64,000 nt of DNA from Desulfosporosinus sp. HMP52 (GCF_000765145.1 NZ_JMGA01000008.1:1-64000); one strand, 5' to 3'. Shown: positions 1 through 8,947, numbered from the stretch's first letter. Notes: generated by a model from the sequence alone, not told the origin. Made by a program: numbers and translations.

Positions 1-552
1 GCCTCTCCATGCAATGAGTTTCACTCCTGTGGATCGAAGCCGCCCTGTCTCTCGGGTCGATTGTTCTTAAGCGTGTTTTGTGGCTTTTTAGCGTAGCTTT
101 CATGCCGCTGCCGTAGCACACCAAAAAACTAAAGACTGCCTTTCTAACACGCCAAGGATTTCACGAAGTCATACCTGAGCCCCCCAAAGATCTGCTTACA
201 CTCCCAACAAACTGACTGGAGGAGCGCTTTTCTGCTAAGCGGATGCGTCAGTGAAGCCGCGCTAAGGCGAGGGCCGACGGTTCGCGTCCCGTAGCGCGCC
301 GCAGGTTCACATGCGACGGAACAGGATGTTCCTAGTGCCGCATGCGCCACGGACGGCATAGCATGCGGCCAGAAATACCAAGAGGTTCGGACGCGCTCGC
401 GAACTGTCAAGCGAGCCAGCGGCGTAACTCGCAAACGCGTGCGGAACGAAGACACTGTCTTCGCACGAGTTAACACACTAAGAAGCGCTCCGCCCCAGAG
501 CCCGACAAAACCGTGACCCGATAGTGTTAAAAGGACCGTCCCCACAACACGC
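1..552. repeat. Family-1 structured intergenic repeat, copy A (cut by window start)
   Basis: No credible gene lies here. The stretch is GC-rich and matches, as reverse complement, the segment 34742-35190; its first 100 bases also match 60070-60155 in the same orientation. The end at 524-552 carries the same boundary motif as the start of copy B. It contains the 17-base palindrome CGAAGACACTGTCTTCG at 447-463 and complementary blocks such as GCCGCGCTAAGGCGAG. The open frames across it have no ribosome binding site and no family resemblance. It occupies the space downstream of clpX where lon genes are often found in related bacteria. Confidence 0.75.
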
Positions 553-553
553 T

Positions 554-590
554 AAAAACACCGGTAGTTCTTACGAACTACCGGTGTTTA
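554..590 (-). terminator. Intrinsic terminator after clpX
   Basis: A perfect 14-bp stem (557-570 with 575-588) and a TTAC loop sit directly downstream of the clpX stop codon. The minus strand continues into a run of T, as expected for termination of a leftward tig-clpX transcript. Confidence 0.85.
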
Positions 591-597
591 ATATTGC

Positions 598-1863
598 TTA
601 AGCCGATTCTTCTTTCTTGCCCTTCTTAACCTTTTCGGTCATTACAAGGAGCGGCTCTTCTTTCTTTAAGACCACTTCCGGCGTAACGACACATTTTGAA
701 ACATCATTACGTGAAGGCAAGTCATACATAACATTGAGCATCAGATCCTCAAGGATTGACCTAAGTCCTCGAGCCCCGGTATTTCTACGAATCGCTTCCG
801 CAGCTATACTGGTGAGGGTTGCATCTTTGAACTCTAAGGTTACTCCATCAAGCTCCATTAGTTTTTGATACTGCTTAACCAGGGCATTCTTGGGCTCGGT
901 TAAGATACGTACTAATGCTGCTTCATCCAGTGCTTCAAGGGTTACAATGACAGGCAAACGCCCAACAAATTCCGGAATCAACCCAAATTTTTGCAGATCA
1001 GCCGGCAGTATTCCTTTTAGGACTTCGCCAACATTTAAGTTTACCTTGTTGGGAATAGTAGCACCAAAACCCATGGTTTTTTGTCCGGCACGGTTTTGAA
1101 TGATTTTCTCAATTCCATCAAAGGCTCCACCAACAATAAATAATATATTGGTGGTATCTAACTGGATAAATTCTTGGTGGGGATGTTTGCGGCCGCCTTG
1201 GGGCGGTACACTGGCAACTGTTCCTTCAAGAATTTTCAGCAAGGCCTGTTGAACTCCCTCACCTGAGACATCTCTGGTAATGGACGGATTTTCCGATTTA
1301 CGAGCTATCTTATCAATCTCATCAATATAAACAATACCCTTTTCTGCTTTTTCCACATCGTAGTCGGCAGCTTGAATTAACTTTAAGAGAATATTTTCAA
1401 CATCCTCACCTACATAACCTGCTTCAGTTAATGACGTGGCATCGGCAATTGCAAAGGGAACATTAAGAACTTTGGCTAGCGTTGAGGCCAACAAAGTTTT
1501 CCCAGAACCTGTAGGTCCCAACATGATGATATTAGATTTTTGCAATTCAACATCATCGATTTTCATGCCCAAGTTAATCCGTTTGTAGTGATTATAGACT
1601 GCTACGGAAAGCGCCTTTTTAGCGTCTTCTTGACCGATAACATACTGGTCAATGATTGCCCGAATTTCTTTAGGTTTTAGAATGTCTCCAATCTCAACAC
1701 CCAGATCATCCGTTAGCTCTTCCTCGATAATCTCATTACAAAGTTCAATGCATTCATCACAAATGTAAACCCCCGGGCCAGCTACTAGTTTTTTGACTTG
1801 TTCCTGGGTCTTTCCGCAAAATGAACACTTGAGTTGATTTTTGTCTTCAGTGTACTTTGCCAT
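598..1863 (-). CDS. clpX: ATP-dependent unfoldase ClpX
   Basis: ClpX is the AAA+ hexamer that recognises, unfolds and feeds substrates into the ClpP protease in the cytoplasm. The 421-residue protein is full length. It begins with the zinc-binding domain (C13, C16, C35, C38), followed by Walker A GPTGSGKT at 116-123, Walker B around VYIDEID at 178-184 and a pore region. The ClpP-docking loop reads MGF in the context QKTMGFGAT, where IGF is commonest, so docking should still be possible. It lies 44 bp downstream of tig on the same strand and probably shares its transcript; a terminator follows at once. The odd feature is the absence of clpP between tig and clpX. ClpP must be encoded elsewhere for this protein to work in proteolysis. 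Confidence 0.97.
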   Translation of the reverse strand: MAKYTEDKNQLKCSFCGKTQEQVKKLVAGPGVYICDECIELCNEIIEEELTDDLGVEIGDILKPKEIRAIIDQYVIGQEDAKKALSVAVYNHYKRINLGMKIDDVELQKSNIIMLGPTGSGKTLLASTLAKVLNVPFAIADATSLTEAGYVGEDVENILLKLIQAADYDVEKAEKGIVYIDEIDKIARKSENPSITRDVSGEGVQQALLKILEGTVASVPPQGGRKHPHQEFIQLDTTNILFIVGGAFDGIEKIIQNRAGQKTMGFGATIPNKVNLNVGEVLKGILPADLQKFGLIPEFVGRLPVIVTLEALDEAALVRILTEPKNALVKQYQKLMELDGVTLEFKDATLTSIAAEAIRRNTGARGLRSILEDLMLNVMYDLPSRNDVSKCVVTPEVVLKKEEPLLVMTEKVKKGKKEESA

Positions 1864-1907
1864 CCTCTCACCTCTATACCTCAGAATTCCCCCTAAGGCG
1901 TCGGGTT

Positions 1908-3191
1908 TTAAGTATTTTGTTCTACTAAGAAGTTGACTGTCTTCTGACTGTTCATGCTTTGTTTGTAGAACTGTAGCTCCCCGCGCGCTATAAGGGTTCG
2001 TTTGAGCAGTGCTGCGTCTTGTCCGTGACGCTCACTTGCTTTTTTAAGCTCTTCATCTAATTCGTCTTCAGTGATCTCAATTCCTTCTACTTTGGCAATT
2101 GTTTCTAAAACTAAATCAGTCTTGACACTCTCAGCAGCTTGAGGACGCAGCTCCTCTTTCATAGCTGCTTCAGTTGAGTTTGTAAATTGGAAATAATGCT
2201 CCAGAGTCATTCCTTGCTGGGCAAGATTACGACTGAGATCATCTACCATTACAGTGATTCTTTCGTTAATCATAACTTCAGGAATCTCAACGCTGGCGTT
2301 GTCAACCACTTTGGAGACAATGGAGCGGACATGCTCATCTTTAACTCGCATTTCAGTTGTCTTCATTAATTTATTCCGCAAATCGCTTTTCAATTCATCC
2401 AGAGTCTCAAATTCGCTGACATCTTTTGCAAATTCATCATCTAAAGCAGAAAGTTCTTTGCGTTGAATTTTTTTAACGAGAGTTTTAAAGACAGCCTCTT
2501 TACCAGCTAGCTCTGCACTATGATATTCAGCAGGGAAGGTAACGTTTACTTCAACAGGTTGTCCTATTTCAGCTCCAATTAAACCTTCTTCAAAACCGGG
2601 AATAAATGTTCCTGAGCCAATGACAAGCTCGTAGTTCTCAGCTTTACCGCCAAGGAAAGGTGTTCCATCTGTGAATCCTTCAAAATCTAAGGTTACAGTA
2701 TCATCATTCTCGACTTTGCCTTCTTCGAGGGTCATCAGACGAGCGTGTTGCTGCTGCTTGCTTTTAAGTGCTTCTTCTACTTCTTCTTCAGAAATAATGG
2801 CTGCACTTTGTTCGATCTTAAGGCCTTTATATTCACCAAGTTCGACTTCAGGTTTAACCATGACTTTTGCTTTAAAAATCAGGTCTTTTCCTTCCTCAAT
2901 TTGAACCAATTCAACACTTGGACGGTCTACAGGGTCGATGCCACTTTCGAGGACTGCTTCAGAGTATGCCGGGCCGACTAATTGATCTAAGGCTTCGTCA
3001 TAAAGTGCTTCTTTTCCTACATGCTGTTCAACCATGCGACGGGGTGCCTTTCCTTTACGGAATCCAGGAACGTTAACTTTCTTGGCCAACACTTTAGCTG
3101 CTTGATTCACCGCATTGACAAATTTTTCGGCTTCTACGGTAACTTCCAAAGCTACAAGATTTTTTTCTAGTTTTTCAACTGAGACTGACAT
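1908..3191 (-). CDS. tig: Trigger factor, ribosome-bound chaperone and prolyl isomerase
   Basis: Trigger factor binds the ribosomal exit tunnel and shields nascent chains. The 427-residue product has the usual length and architecture: an N-terminal ribosome-binding domain with the signature GFRKGKAP at 43-50, a central FKBP-type peptidyl-prolyl isomerase domain at about 150-245 (with FEGFTDG and PGFEEGLIG), and a long helical C-terminal substrate-binding domain. A good sigma-A promoter lies upstream at 3323-3351. The gene is first in a two-gene unit with clpX. Confidence 0.97.
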   Translation of the reverse strand: MSVSVEKLEKNLVALEVTVEAEKFVNAVNQAAKVLAKKVNVPGFRKGKAPRRMVEQHVGKEALYDEALDQLVGPAYSEAVLESGIDPVDRPSVELVQIEEGKDLIFKAKVMVKPEVELGEYKGLKIEQSAAIISEEEVEEALKSKQQQHARLMTLEEGKVENDDTVTLDFEGFTDGTPFLGGKAENYELVIGSGTFIPGFEEGLIGAEIGQPVEVNVTFPAEYHSAELAGKEAVFKTLVKKIQRKELSALDDEFAKDVSEFETLDELKSDLRNKLMKTTEMRVKDEHVRSIVSKVVDNASVEIPEVMINERITVMVDDLSRNLAQQGMTLEHYFQFTNSTEAAMKEELRPQAAESVKTDLVLETIAKVEGIEITEDELDEELKKASERHGQDAALLKRTLIARGELQFYKQSMNSQKTVNFLVEQNT

Positions 3192-3322
3192 ATTATGTTC
3201 TCCCCCTTAAACACTATTTAAGACTATGTGCAAGGCAGCTGTGGATACTCGTTAGTCTTACCGTTTTTTTAAGACTACAAACCCCCGCTTAAGCCAAATA
3301 CATCTATGAAATTCACTAATCA

Positions 3323-3351
3323 ATTATAACAGACTTACTTCTCGTAATCAA
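3323..3351 (-). promoter_or_regulatory. Sigma-A promoter for tig-clpX
   Basis: On the minus strand TTGATT and a perfect TATAAT are separated by exactly 17 bases. The promoter points to tig and leaves a 5' leader of about 125 nt before the start codon. Confidence 0.75.
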
Positions 3352-3448
3352 ATTGAAGACCCCCTCAGCAGACGTCACGGATAACTCTTGCTATTAAGGG
3401 CAAAATACCCTATCAAAGATCCTAAATATTTAGGAAAGGAGGACATGC

Positions 3449-4162
3449 ATGCTTATCATTGTAGTTAGAACCCTTATTCTTTATTTAGTGGTTATTATCG
3501 CCCTACGCTTGATGGGAAAAAGGGAAATCGGCCAGTTACAGCCTTTCGAGTTAGTTGTTATCCTCATGATCTCCGAATTCGCGGCTGTGCCTAGTGAAAA
3601 CAATGGGGTTCCACTCCTCAGCGGCATTATTCCCATTCTGGTTCTCCTATCTGCAAGCATGACTTTAGCTTGGATTTCTCTCAAAAGCGAAAAGGCTCGA
3701 GATATTATTTGCGGAAAACCAAGTATCCTTATTGATCGAGGTAAAATTTCAGAAACTGAACTTAGAAGAAATTGTTATAACATGAGCGATTTGCTCGAAG
3801 AACTCCGTATTAACGATATCCCTAATATTGCTGATGTCGAATATGCAATTTTAGAAAACAATGGTCAAGTTAGTGTTATGCCTAAGGTTCAAAAAAGGCC
3901 CATTATTCCTGACGATTTAAAAATCACTCCCCCCTATGAAGGTTTACCTTTAACTCTTATTATAGATGGAAAGCTAAAAAGGGATAATCTAGAGCGAAGT
4001 GGTAAGGATTTGGATTGGTTGATGCGAGAACTCAAGAATCATAAGCTCGACAAGATCGAAGATGTCTTAATTGCCAGCTTAGATTCTTCCGGAAAACTCT
4101 TCTTACAAGAAAAAGAAAGGCAAAAAAAGAAAAAAGTTAAACCATTACAGACTCAAGTGTGA
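3449..4162 (+). CDS. YetF/DUF421 family membrane protein
   Basis: This 237-residue protein belongs to the YetF (DUF421) family, common in spore-formers and of unclear biochemical role. Three hydrophobic segments occupy the first ~75 residues, containing the family stretch MGKREIGQLQPFELVVILMI. A soluble domain follows with the family-typical pattern GKPSILIDRGKI and a DLLEELR...DVEYAILENNGQVSV segment, and a lysine-rich tail. A strong ribosome binding site (AAAGGAGG) precedes the ATG. The DUF4363 gene begins 11 bp after it, so the two are almost certainly cotranscribed, a pairing often seen in Clostridia. Confidence 0.88.
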   Translation: MLIIVVRTLILYLVVIIALRLMGKREIGQLQPFELVVILMISEFAAVPSENNGVPLLSGIIPILVLLSASMTLAWISLKSEKARDIICGKPSILIDRGKISETELRRNCYNMSDLLEELRINDIPNIADVEYAILENNGQVSVMPKVQKRPIIPDDLKITPPYEGLPLTLIIDGKLKRDNLERSGKDLDWLMRELKNHKLDKIEDVLIASLDSSGKLFLQEKERQKKKKVKPLQTQV

Positions 4163-4173
4163 GGTGAATAGAT

Positions 4174-4554
4174 TTGCGAACCCTAGGGACTATTATTGTT
4201 ATCGTTATTTTTTTACTGGGAGGCTCCTATGCTTCCTATGGATTTGTAAAAAACACAACCCAAGCAACTGAGGCACACTTAAAAACGGTTGAACAATCTA
4301 TTTCAGCTCAGCAATGGGAAGAGGCTAAAAAGGAATTAGGGATCGTGCAGGAGAGTTGGAAGAATAATGCTAACTGGTGGAGCATTATTCTCGATCACCA
4401 ACAGATTGACACCATTGATCTTAGCATAGGTCGGTTAGAAAGATTTATTGGTGCAAAAGATATTCCCCTTTCTATGGGTGAATTGTCTGACTTACAACTA
4501 TTATTCTCTTATCTTTTTGATGCAGAAAGGTTTAATCTCCAAAATATCTTTTAA
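4174..4554 (+). CDS. DUF4363-like small exported or membrane-anchored protein
   Basis: The 126-residue product starts with TTG, chosen because GAGGTG lies about 8 bases upstream and no ATG fits. An N-terminal hydrophobic segment (residues about 3-22) would anchor it in the membrane. The rest is mostly helical with conserved-looking NANWWSIILDHQQID and LSDLQLLFSYL regions, resembling the DUF4363 family that is often encoded next to DUF421 genes. The function is unknown. It probably acts with the preceding membrane protein on the outer face of the cytoplasmic membrane (inference from the gene pair). Confidence 0.75.
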   Translation: MRTLGTIIVIVIFLLGGSYASYGFVKNTTQATEAHLKTVEQSISAQQWEEAKKELGIVQESWKNNANWWSIILDHQQIDTIDLSIGRLERFIGAKDIPLSMGELSDLQLLFSYLFDAERFNLQNIF

Positions 4555-4579
4555 AATAATCCCTGTTAAAATCTCACAC

Positions 4580-4608
4580 TTGTCAGATCTTAAAATTTAT
4601 GATAGAAT
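4580..4608 (+). promoter_or_regulatory. Sigma-A promoter for tRNA-Leu
   Basis: TTGTCA and TAGAAT are separated by 17 bases. The expected transcription start lies about 20 bases ahead of the mature 5' end of the tRNA. Confidence 0.75.
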
Positions 4609-4633
4609 TCTCTCTGTTGCAACAAATAAATTT

Positions 4634-4716
4634 GCGAGAGTGGCGGAACTGGCAGACGCACTGGATTTAGGTTCCAGCGGGAAACCGTGGGGGTTCGAGT
4701 CCCTTCTCTCGCACCA
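4634..4716 (+). tRNA. tRNA-Leu(TAG)
   Basis: The 83-nt gene folds as a class II tRNA: acceptor GCGAGAG/CTCTCGC, anticodon loop TTTAGGT with anticodon TAG, a long variable arm and the T-loop GTTCGAGTC. The CCA end is encoded. Confidence 0.96.
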
Positions 4717-4730
4717 CATTATGAGGCTGA

Positions 4731-4766
4731 GTCCGCTTGACATTGGGTTGTCAGGCGGATTTTTTG
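4731..4766 (+). terminator. Intrinsic terminator after tRNA-Leu
   Basis: A 12-bp stem (4731-4742 with 4749-4760) and a 6-nt loop are followed by a run of T. Confidence 0.85.
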
Positions 4767-5035
4767 TTGTCCTTTTTAGGATGAACAAAAACTTACTTAA
4801 TATCCCCTAGTTCAGCATGTTGGGTTTTGGTTGAGTCAACAGGGAATTATAAAATGAATTATAAAATTACAATCAGGAATAATAAACAAGGGCATACAAG
4901 GCAATTTTAGTAAAAAACTCTATCCATTTTGGAAAATGGATTATGAATTTATAGCAAGTTCCTCTTTATCACGGAATTATGTAACTGATTCTACACATAC
5001 CATTTATACAAAAAATAAGATAGGAGGCAACCATT

Positions 5036-5491
5036 ATGAAGGATAGAATGTATTTTGGTTTTGTCGTTGGTTTAATTGCAGGAATTCCGTTAAGTATCTG
5101 GACGCTTTTTTCATACTATGTATTAGATTTTACCCAAACAAGAATGTTGGATTATGCTTCCGAAATATTATTTGGGCGATTACCTCTTAATGCTTTAGAA
5201 AGCATTATTGCCTGGATTGGGCAAATGGTATTTTGTGGATTTATCGGAGTAGGATTTGCGTATTTAATCCCTATTGTTAGTAGTAGACATTACTTAGCTA
5301 AAGGATGGATATATTCGGCTTTTATATGGTTCAGTTCGTATGCAATTGCTACATTATTCAAAATGCCTGATTTATTTTACACAGCACCTTATACAGTAGT
5401 TTCAAATTTTATTGGGGCAAGTATATATGGATTGGTCCTTGCAGAAGCCACCAGGCGGTTGATTAGCACTCCTAAATGCCATGGAAATTAG
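5036..5491 (+). CDS. Hypothetical four-helix membrane protein
   Basis: I do not recognise a family for this 151-residue protein. It has four hydrophobic segments, at roughly residues 6-28, 55-82, 90-108 and 117-138, with short loops and a basic C-terminal end, so it is probably an integral inner membrane protein with both ends in the cytoplasm. AGGAGG lies 8 bases ahead of the ATG, which supports translation. It stands alone between tRNA-Leu and tRNA-Thr. The region is more AT-rich than the surrounding genes. Confidence 0.7.
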   Translation: MKDRMYFGFVVGLIAGIPLSIWTLFSYYVLDFTQTRMLDYASEILFGRLPLNALESIIAWIGQMVFCGFIGVGFAYLIPIVSSRHYLAKGWIYSAFIWFSSYAIATLFKMPDLFYTAPYTVVSNFIGASIYGLVLAEATRRLISTPKCHGN

Positions 5492-5561
5492 GAAATTAGT
5501 CACCTCAGCCTTCGAACTGAGCTTTGCTGTCTAAAATGATCCCAATTTCCTCTATTTAACA

Positions 5562-5590
5562 TTGACCAAATCTATTAATCTTGCTACAAT
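5562..5590 (+). promoter_or_regulatory. Sigma-A promoter for tRNA-Thr
   Basis: TTGACC and TACAAT are separated by 17 bases, about 20 bases upstream of the tRNA. Confidence 0.78.
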
Positions 5591-5610
5591 AGTTCTTGTC
5601 GAAAACACAT

Positions 5611-5686
5611 GCCGATGTAGCTCAATTGGTAGAGCAGCTGATTTGTAATCAGCAGGTTACAGGTTCGAGTCCTGCCATCGGCTCCA
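5611..5686 (+). tRNA. tRNA-Thr(TGT)
   Basis: This 76-nt cloverleaf has acceptor GCCGATG/CATCGGC, D-loop AATTGGTA, anticodon loop TTTGTAA (anticodon TGT), T-loop GTTCGAGTC and an encoded CCA. Confidence 0.97.
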
Positions 5687-5703
5687 GTTAATTTAATAAT
5701 CAG

Positions 5704-5741
5704 TAGAGGGTAGGCTTTAAGGGCTTCTATCCTCTATTTTA
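5704..5741 (+). terminator. Intrinsic terminator after tRNA-Thr
   Basis: TAGAGGGTAG pairs with CTATCCTCTA (one G-T pair) and is followed by four T. Confidence 0.75.
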
Positions 5742-6056
5742 TGTTTATTGCCGTTTTGTATATCTTAAGCAAAGGAGTATTCTCCACAGTAGTTTTATAT
5801 CCTTTACTTACCGACCCCCTCAAACTTTTTCACCCAAACGTATAAGGTTTTAAGAGAATCTATAATTTACAACGAAACCTAAGATATTGCGCATGCCTCC
5901 GGACGCGGGGGTTTTTTTGATTTCAAACATAAATATTCAGTTTTTAAAACTTTCGATACAGTTTGGATCTAAATGATTACATATTTTAACTGGTATTGCT
6001 TCGACATAAATCACAAAACCTAAACTGTCTAAATAACATACGAGGAGGTTTTGTGA
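5742..6056. other. Intergenic stretch, no gene seen
   Basis: This AT-rich stretch holds no supported gene. A GC-rich patch at about 5895-5921 runs into seven T and could be a weak terminator-like hairpin on the plus strand. A good ribosome binding site (CGAGGAGG) at its end belongs to the next small gene. Confidence 0.5.
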
Positions 6057-6188
6057 ATGTTTGGCATGAAAAGAAGAACTAGTAATCCAAATAGTTTGTT
6101 TAGTCCACCTTCGTTATTTCTCCATGCCCTTACGATTGGAGCTGCTGTTTGGATAGGCAAAGCTTGGGGAGATAAAGACGATCTTTAA
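6057..6188 (+). CDS. Hypothetical 43-residue peptide
   Basis: GAGGAGG lies about 8 bases ahead of the ATG. The peptide begins MFGMKRRTSN, ends in GKAWGDKDDL and has one moderately hydrophobic segment (LFLHALTIGAAVWIG) that could form a short membrane helix. It is followed after 11 bases, with its own strong ribosome binding site, by another small gene, so the two look like a small operon. I recognise no family. Confidence 0.6.
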   Translation: MFGMKRRTSNPNSLFSPPSLFLHALTIGAAVWIGKAWGDKDDL

Positions 6189-6199
6189 GGAGGGGTACT

Positions 6200-6346
6200 A
6201 TGGCAACTTTAGGTAAAGAAAATAATTTGAAATTCGTACCGGAAGGAAATGCTCAAAAGCCTGGAATACTAACACCAAAAACTAATGTAATCGCTAAAAA
6301 GACGGATTTTTTAAATAATGAAAGTTCAGATCCTAGTCATAGATGA
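6200..6346 (+). CDS. Hypothetical 48-residue hydrophilic peptide
   Basis: AAGGAGGGG lies 6-8 bases ahead of the ATG. The product begins MATLGKENNLKF, is polar and lysine/asparagine-rich, and lacks any membrane segment. A hairpin terminator follows within 12 bases of the stop. Tight packing with the preceding small gene and the strong ribosome binding site argue that it is real; the function is unknown. Confidence 0.6.
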   Translation: MATLGKENNLKFVPEGNAQKPGILTPKTNVIAKKTDFLNNESSDPSHR

Positions 6347-6355
6347 TTGTTGTAA

Positions 6356-6378
6356 GGGACAGCCTCGGCTGTCCTATT
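6356..6378 (+). terminator. Terminator after the two small genes
   Basis: GGACAGCC and GGCTGTCC form a perfect 8-bp stem, followed by a weakly T-rich tail. Confidence 0.6.
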
Positions 6379-6392
6379 ACATGTAGAGGTTG

Positions 6393-6689
6393 TCATCCTA
6401 AACTCTGAATTAACCAAAAGTATTCAAAGATCAAAACCATCAGATCAACTCCGATTAAAACCATTAAGTTACCTAACCAATTCTCGGGATATTTCCAAAA
6501 GTAAAAGATAATATTAAATAGAATAACAACGGCCGAACAGATACCCCAGCGCATATACAGTCCCTGATCATTTGAGAATAGGTGAATGAACCATATTACC
6601 GGAATAAATAAAAAGACACTCAAAAATGTAATTATTGAGTAACCGATTAAGCGGCGCAAATCGTCGGGACCGGGTTTTGCTTTACTCAT
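6393..6689 (-). CDS. Hypothetical three-helix membrane protein
   Basis: This 98-residue protein has three predicted membrane helices at about residues 15-36, 47-65 and 72-92 and a short basic N-terminus (MSKAKPGPDDLRR). Its family is not recognised. The start ATG is preceded by GGGGGAGGGGGAG, a purine-rich ribosome binding site. It stands alone, convergent with the small plus-strand operon. Confidence 0.65.
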   Translation of the reverse strand: MSKAKPGPDDLRRLIGYSIITFLSVFLFIPVIWFIHLFSNDQGLYMRWGICSAVVILFNIIFYFWKYPENWLGNLMVLIGVDLMVLIFEYFWLIQSLG

Positions 6690-6827
6690 GGTTTCTCCCC
6701 CTCCCCCTTCACCCTTGAGTTATTGGATAAATAAGTATATCACGAATAATCTGGAGTTTGTAATAACTCCATTTATTGAGGAGAGCTAAGGTCTTACCCG
6801 ACTAAAGAATAGTGAGACATTCAGAAA

Positions 6828-6857
6828 AGCGACCTAAGGACTTGCTCTTAGGTCGCT
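6828..6857 (-). terminator. Intrinsic terminator after the DUF5667-like gene
   Basis: AGCGACCTAAG pairs perfectly with CTTAGGTCGCT (11 bp), followed on the minus strand by TTTT. Confidence 0.8.
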
Positions 6858-6895
6858 TCCATAATTTCCGGTAAATTTAATTAGCAGGCATTGAC

Positions 6896-8128
6896 TTATT
6901 GCCGCTCAGATTTTTGTTTCTCCTGCTTTTTGTTGTCACTTTTTTCTTTAGCTTTCTCATTTTTATTGTCAGCTTTTTGGTTCTGCTCTGCCTTTTCCTT
7001 CTTAGAGGATCTATCAACGGTTGATGAAGACTCTACACTAGCCGGAGCAATTGTTACAGATGTTGGCTGAGTATTGGCCAAGGAAGTTTCTTGAGAAGAT
7101 GCAGGTTCAGTCACAGTCACTTCGTTTGTTGAGGCCTGGTCCTGATCAGAGTCTTGACTATCCTCCTGTTCAGCATCCTCTTGATCATCCTCCAGCTGGA
7201 GCTTTCCATTTTCTTTAAGTGTCTTCTTGAATTCTTTTAAGGCTACCTTAGCTTCTTTTTTTAATGCTTTATTATGCGCTACATCTCTGACTTCTGAGTC
7301 TGTTGAATCAACAGTAGTTCCAGTATCAGTTTCTTCAGCAGCTACTGCTACGATTTTGGCCTCTTGCTTTTCCATCTTTGTAACCGCTTTTTCCATAGAA
7401 CGCACTACATTGAGAGCCAGCTTTTGAGCTGCCTGAGGAGGGAGCTTTTCGAGTAGATTACCTAATACTTTTATGTTGTTTTGATTGACATTGGTAAGAG
7501 CGATAGTCAGCTTTTGGGCCTCTTCCGAGTCAGGATCTTCAATTTGCTCTAAAAATTCCTGAGCCTTGGTGATTTTGTCTGCATACTCAGTAAAAGCCTT
7601 CTCAGATCCTTCTGCTTCTCCATCAGTCATTAATTTCTGGGCCTTGGCCAGCTTCTCCAATGCCTGCTCCTGAGTCAACTCAGCCTTACGAGCCGGATCA
7701 AAGGACAAAGCCAATTTGAGTTTACCGATGAGTTCTGATAACCAATTCGCCGGATCAATCTCGTTGCCGTCTGCATCTACAACAGTCGTCGATTCAGCAT
7801 CTTCGGTATTATCATCCTGGTCGGTTGTTTCTGTACTTGTATCATCTGTTGCTGATACATCCGCACTTGATTCATCTGTACTTGGGGTATCAGCACTTGT
7901 GCTTTCAGTGCTATCTGCATCCCCACTCACTACGTCTGCGTCCGTTGTCTCCGCAGTTGTGGATTCTGTAGTCTCTGTAATTGTAGTTACGGTATCTGCA
8001 CTTGTAGTGGTCTGGGCAGAGGTTTCAGCTAAGACAAGGGCCGAGCTAAACGGAAACGCTAAAAGTGCTGCTGTGACGGCAACAGCAAGTTGATTCTTTA
8101 ATTTTTTTCCTTTTGTGATTTGTTTCAA
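6896..8128 (-). CDS. Secreted DUF5667-like protein with Thr/Ser/Asp-rich linker
   Basis: The 410-residue product has a Sec signal peptide (basic KGKKLKNQ, then a hydrophobic core ending near SALVLAETSA). About 90 residues of low-complexity Thr/Ser/Asp/Glu sequence follow, probably an extended cell-wall spacer. The folded region at about 130-270 (KLALSFDPARKAELTQEQALEKL...) matches the style of DUF5667 domains, which are found in exported Firmicutes proteins and predicted to be helical. The tail alternates acidic and Lys/Asn/Glu-rich segments. It is likely monocistronic, with a terminator downstream. The function is unknown; a role in the envelope is inferred from export alone. Confidence 0.75.
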   Translation of the reverse strand: MKQITKGKKLKNQLAVAVTAALLAFPFSSALVLAETSAQTTTSADTVTTITETTESTTAETTDADVVSGDADSTESTSADTPSTDESSADVSATDDTSTETTDQDDNTEDAESTTVVDADGNEIDPANWLSELIGKLKLALSFDPARKAELTQEQALEKLAKAQKLMTDGEAEGSEKAFTEYADKITKAQEFLEQIEDPDSEEAQKLTIALTNVNQNNIKVLGNLLEKLPPQAAQKLALNVVRSMEKAVTKMEKQEAKIVAVAAEETDTGTTVDSTDSEVRDVAHNKALKKEAKVALKEFKKTLKENGKLQLEDDQEDAEQEDSQDSDQDQASTNEVTVTEPASSQETSLANTQPTSVTIAPASVESSSTVDRSSKKEKAEQNQKADNKNEKAKEKSDNKKQEKQKSERQ

Positions 8129-8567
8129 ATGATACCTACCTCTTTCGTTATAAATCTTGAATAATGCGCACCTTTCATAATATCTTTACGAAGTTAGAAT
8201 TATTTTTTAGGGGGGTCCAAAAGAGACTTGGACATTTTACGTCTAACCTGAGGGATTTTAACTGTACAAAAAAGGACAGATTCTTAGTAGTCAAACTTAA
8301 GAACCTGTCCTCTTGTATTTTTAGCATTCTCTAGCTTTGCTGTGTTCCATGCCGCTGTTCGGCACCACAGATAATGAAATACTCACTGGCTCTATGTGAG
8401 ATTTCTTCACTTCTGTTGAAGAAGTTGCCTTTCCGGTCTACACCAAGGCTACAGATAAAGGGGTAGCATTGGTTGCCCCGATACTTTAGAAATCCTCACC
8501 AAAAAGCTATACTATTTGGCAAACATAAAAAACACCGAGAATTAATTCTCGGTGTGCTTTTTCTTTA
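8129..8567. other. Leader-like intergenic region with hairpins
   Basis: No gene is supported. A stem of about 14 bp (8273-8286 with 8298-8311) is followed on the minus strand by a long T run, so it could terminate a leader transcript ahead of the DUF5667-like gene. The plus-strand stretch 8425-8500 (with CCGGTCTA, AAGGCTACAG, GGGGTAGC, GGTTGCC) resembles the 3' half of a cyclic-di-GMP-I riboswitch, but the conserved GCAAA elements of the 5' half are not visible. Confidence 0.45.
8528..8560 (-). terminator. Terminator of the tRNA-Pro/Arg/His operon
   Basis: CACCGAGAATTAATTCTCGGTG is a near-perfect hairpin immediately downstream of tRNA-His, with T runs on both strands. Confidence 0.85.
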
Positions 8568-8644
8568 TGGGGTGGGTGATGGGGCTTGAACCCACGAATG
8601 CCGGAACCACAACCCGGTGCGTTAACCACTTCGCCACACCCACC
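8568..8644 (-). tRNA. tRNA-His(GTG)
   Basis: This 77-nt gene includes the extra G(-1) typical of tRNA-His and an encoded CCA. Acceptor GTGGGTG/CACCCAC; anticodon loop TTGTGGT with anticodon GTG. It is the last gene of the three-tRNA operon. Confidence 0.95.
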
Positions 8645-8658
8645 ATGAGTTTTTTTGT

Positions 8659-8735
8659 TGGTGCGCCTGGAGAGATTCGAACCCCCGACAACCTGCTTAG
8701 AAGGCAGATGCTCTATCCAACTGAGCTACAGGCGC
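8659..8735 (-). tRNA. tRNA-Arg(TCT)
   Basis: Acceptor GCGCCTG/CAGGCGC, anticodon loop CTTCTAA with anticodon TCT, T-loop GTTCGAATC, CCA encoded. Middle gene of the tRNA operon. Confidence 0.95.
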
Positions 8736-8856
8736 ATCTTAAAAGGGCCAGCTCAAACTCCCAGGTCTACAAATTTACAGCTTGTGAATTATTGCTACTG
8801 TAAACAATAGCTTGTACACACTATAAATTTGAACCTCGAACTTCGTCTTTAAAAAA

Positions 8857-8933
8857 TGGTCGGGGCAGAGGGATTTGAACCCCCGGCCTCCTGCTCCCAA
8901 GGCAGGCGCGCTACCAAGCTGCGCTATACCCCG
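8857..8933 (-). tRNA. tRNA-Pro(TGG)
   Basis: Acceptor CGGGGTA/TGCCCCG, anticodon loop CTTGGGA with anticodon TGG, T-loop GTTCAAATC, CCA encoded. First gene of the operon, directly behind a strong promoter. Confidence 0.95.
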
Positions 8934-8947
8934 TTGGTGACTTGATT

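Noticed and set aside
144-545. Open frame of 133 codons on the minus strand
   Set aside because: It lies wholly in family-1 repeat DNA, has no binding site and an amino acid composition typical of GC-rich non-coding sequence.
7716-8093. Plus-strand frame opposite the DUF5667-like gene
   Set aside because: It is the antisense shadow of a Thr/Ser-rich low-complexity region, which rarely contains stops on the other strand.
8552-8803. 83-codon plus-strand frame across the tRNA genes
   Set aside because: It covers tRNA-His and tRNA-Arg on the opposite strand.
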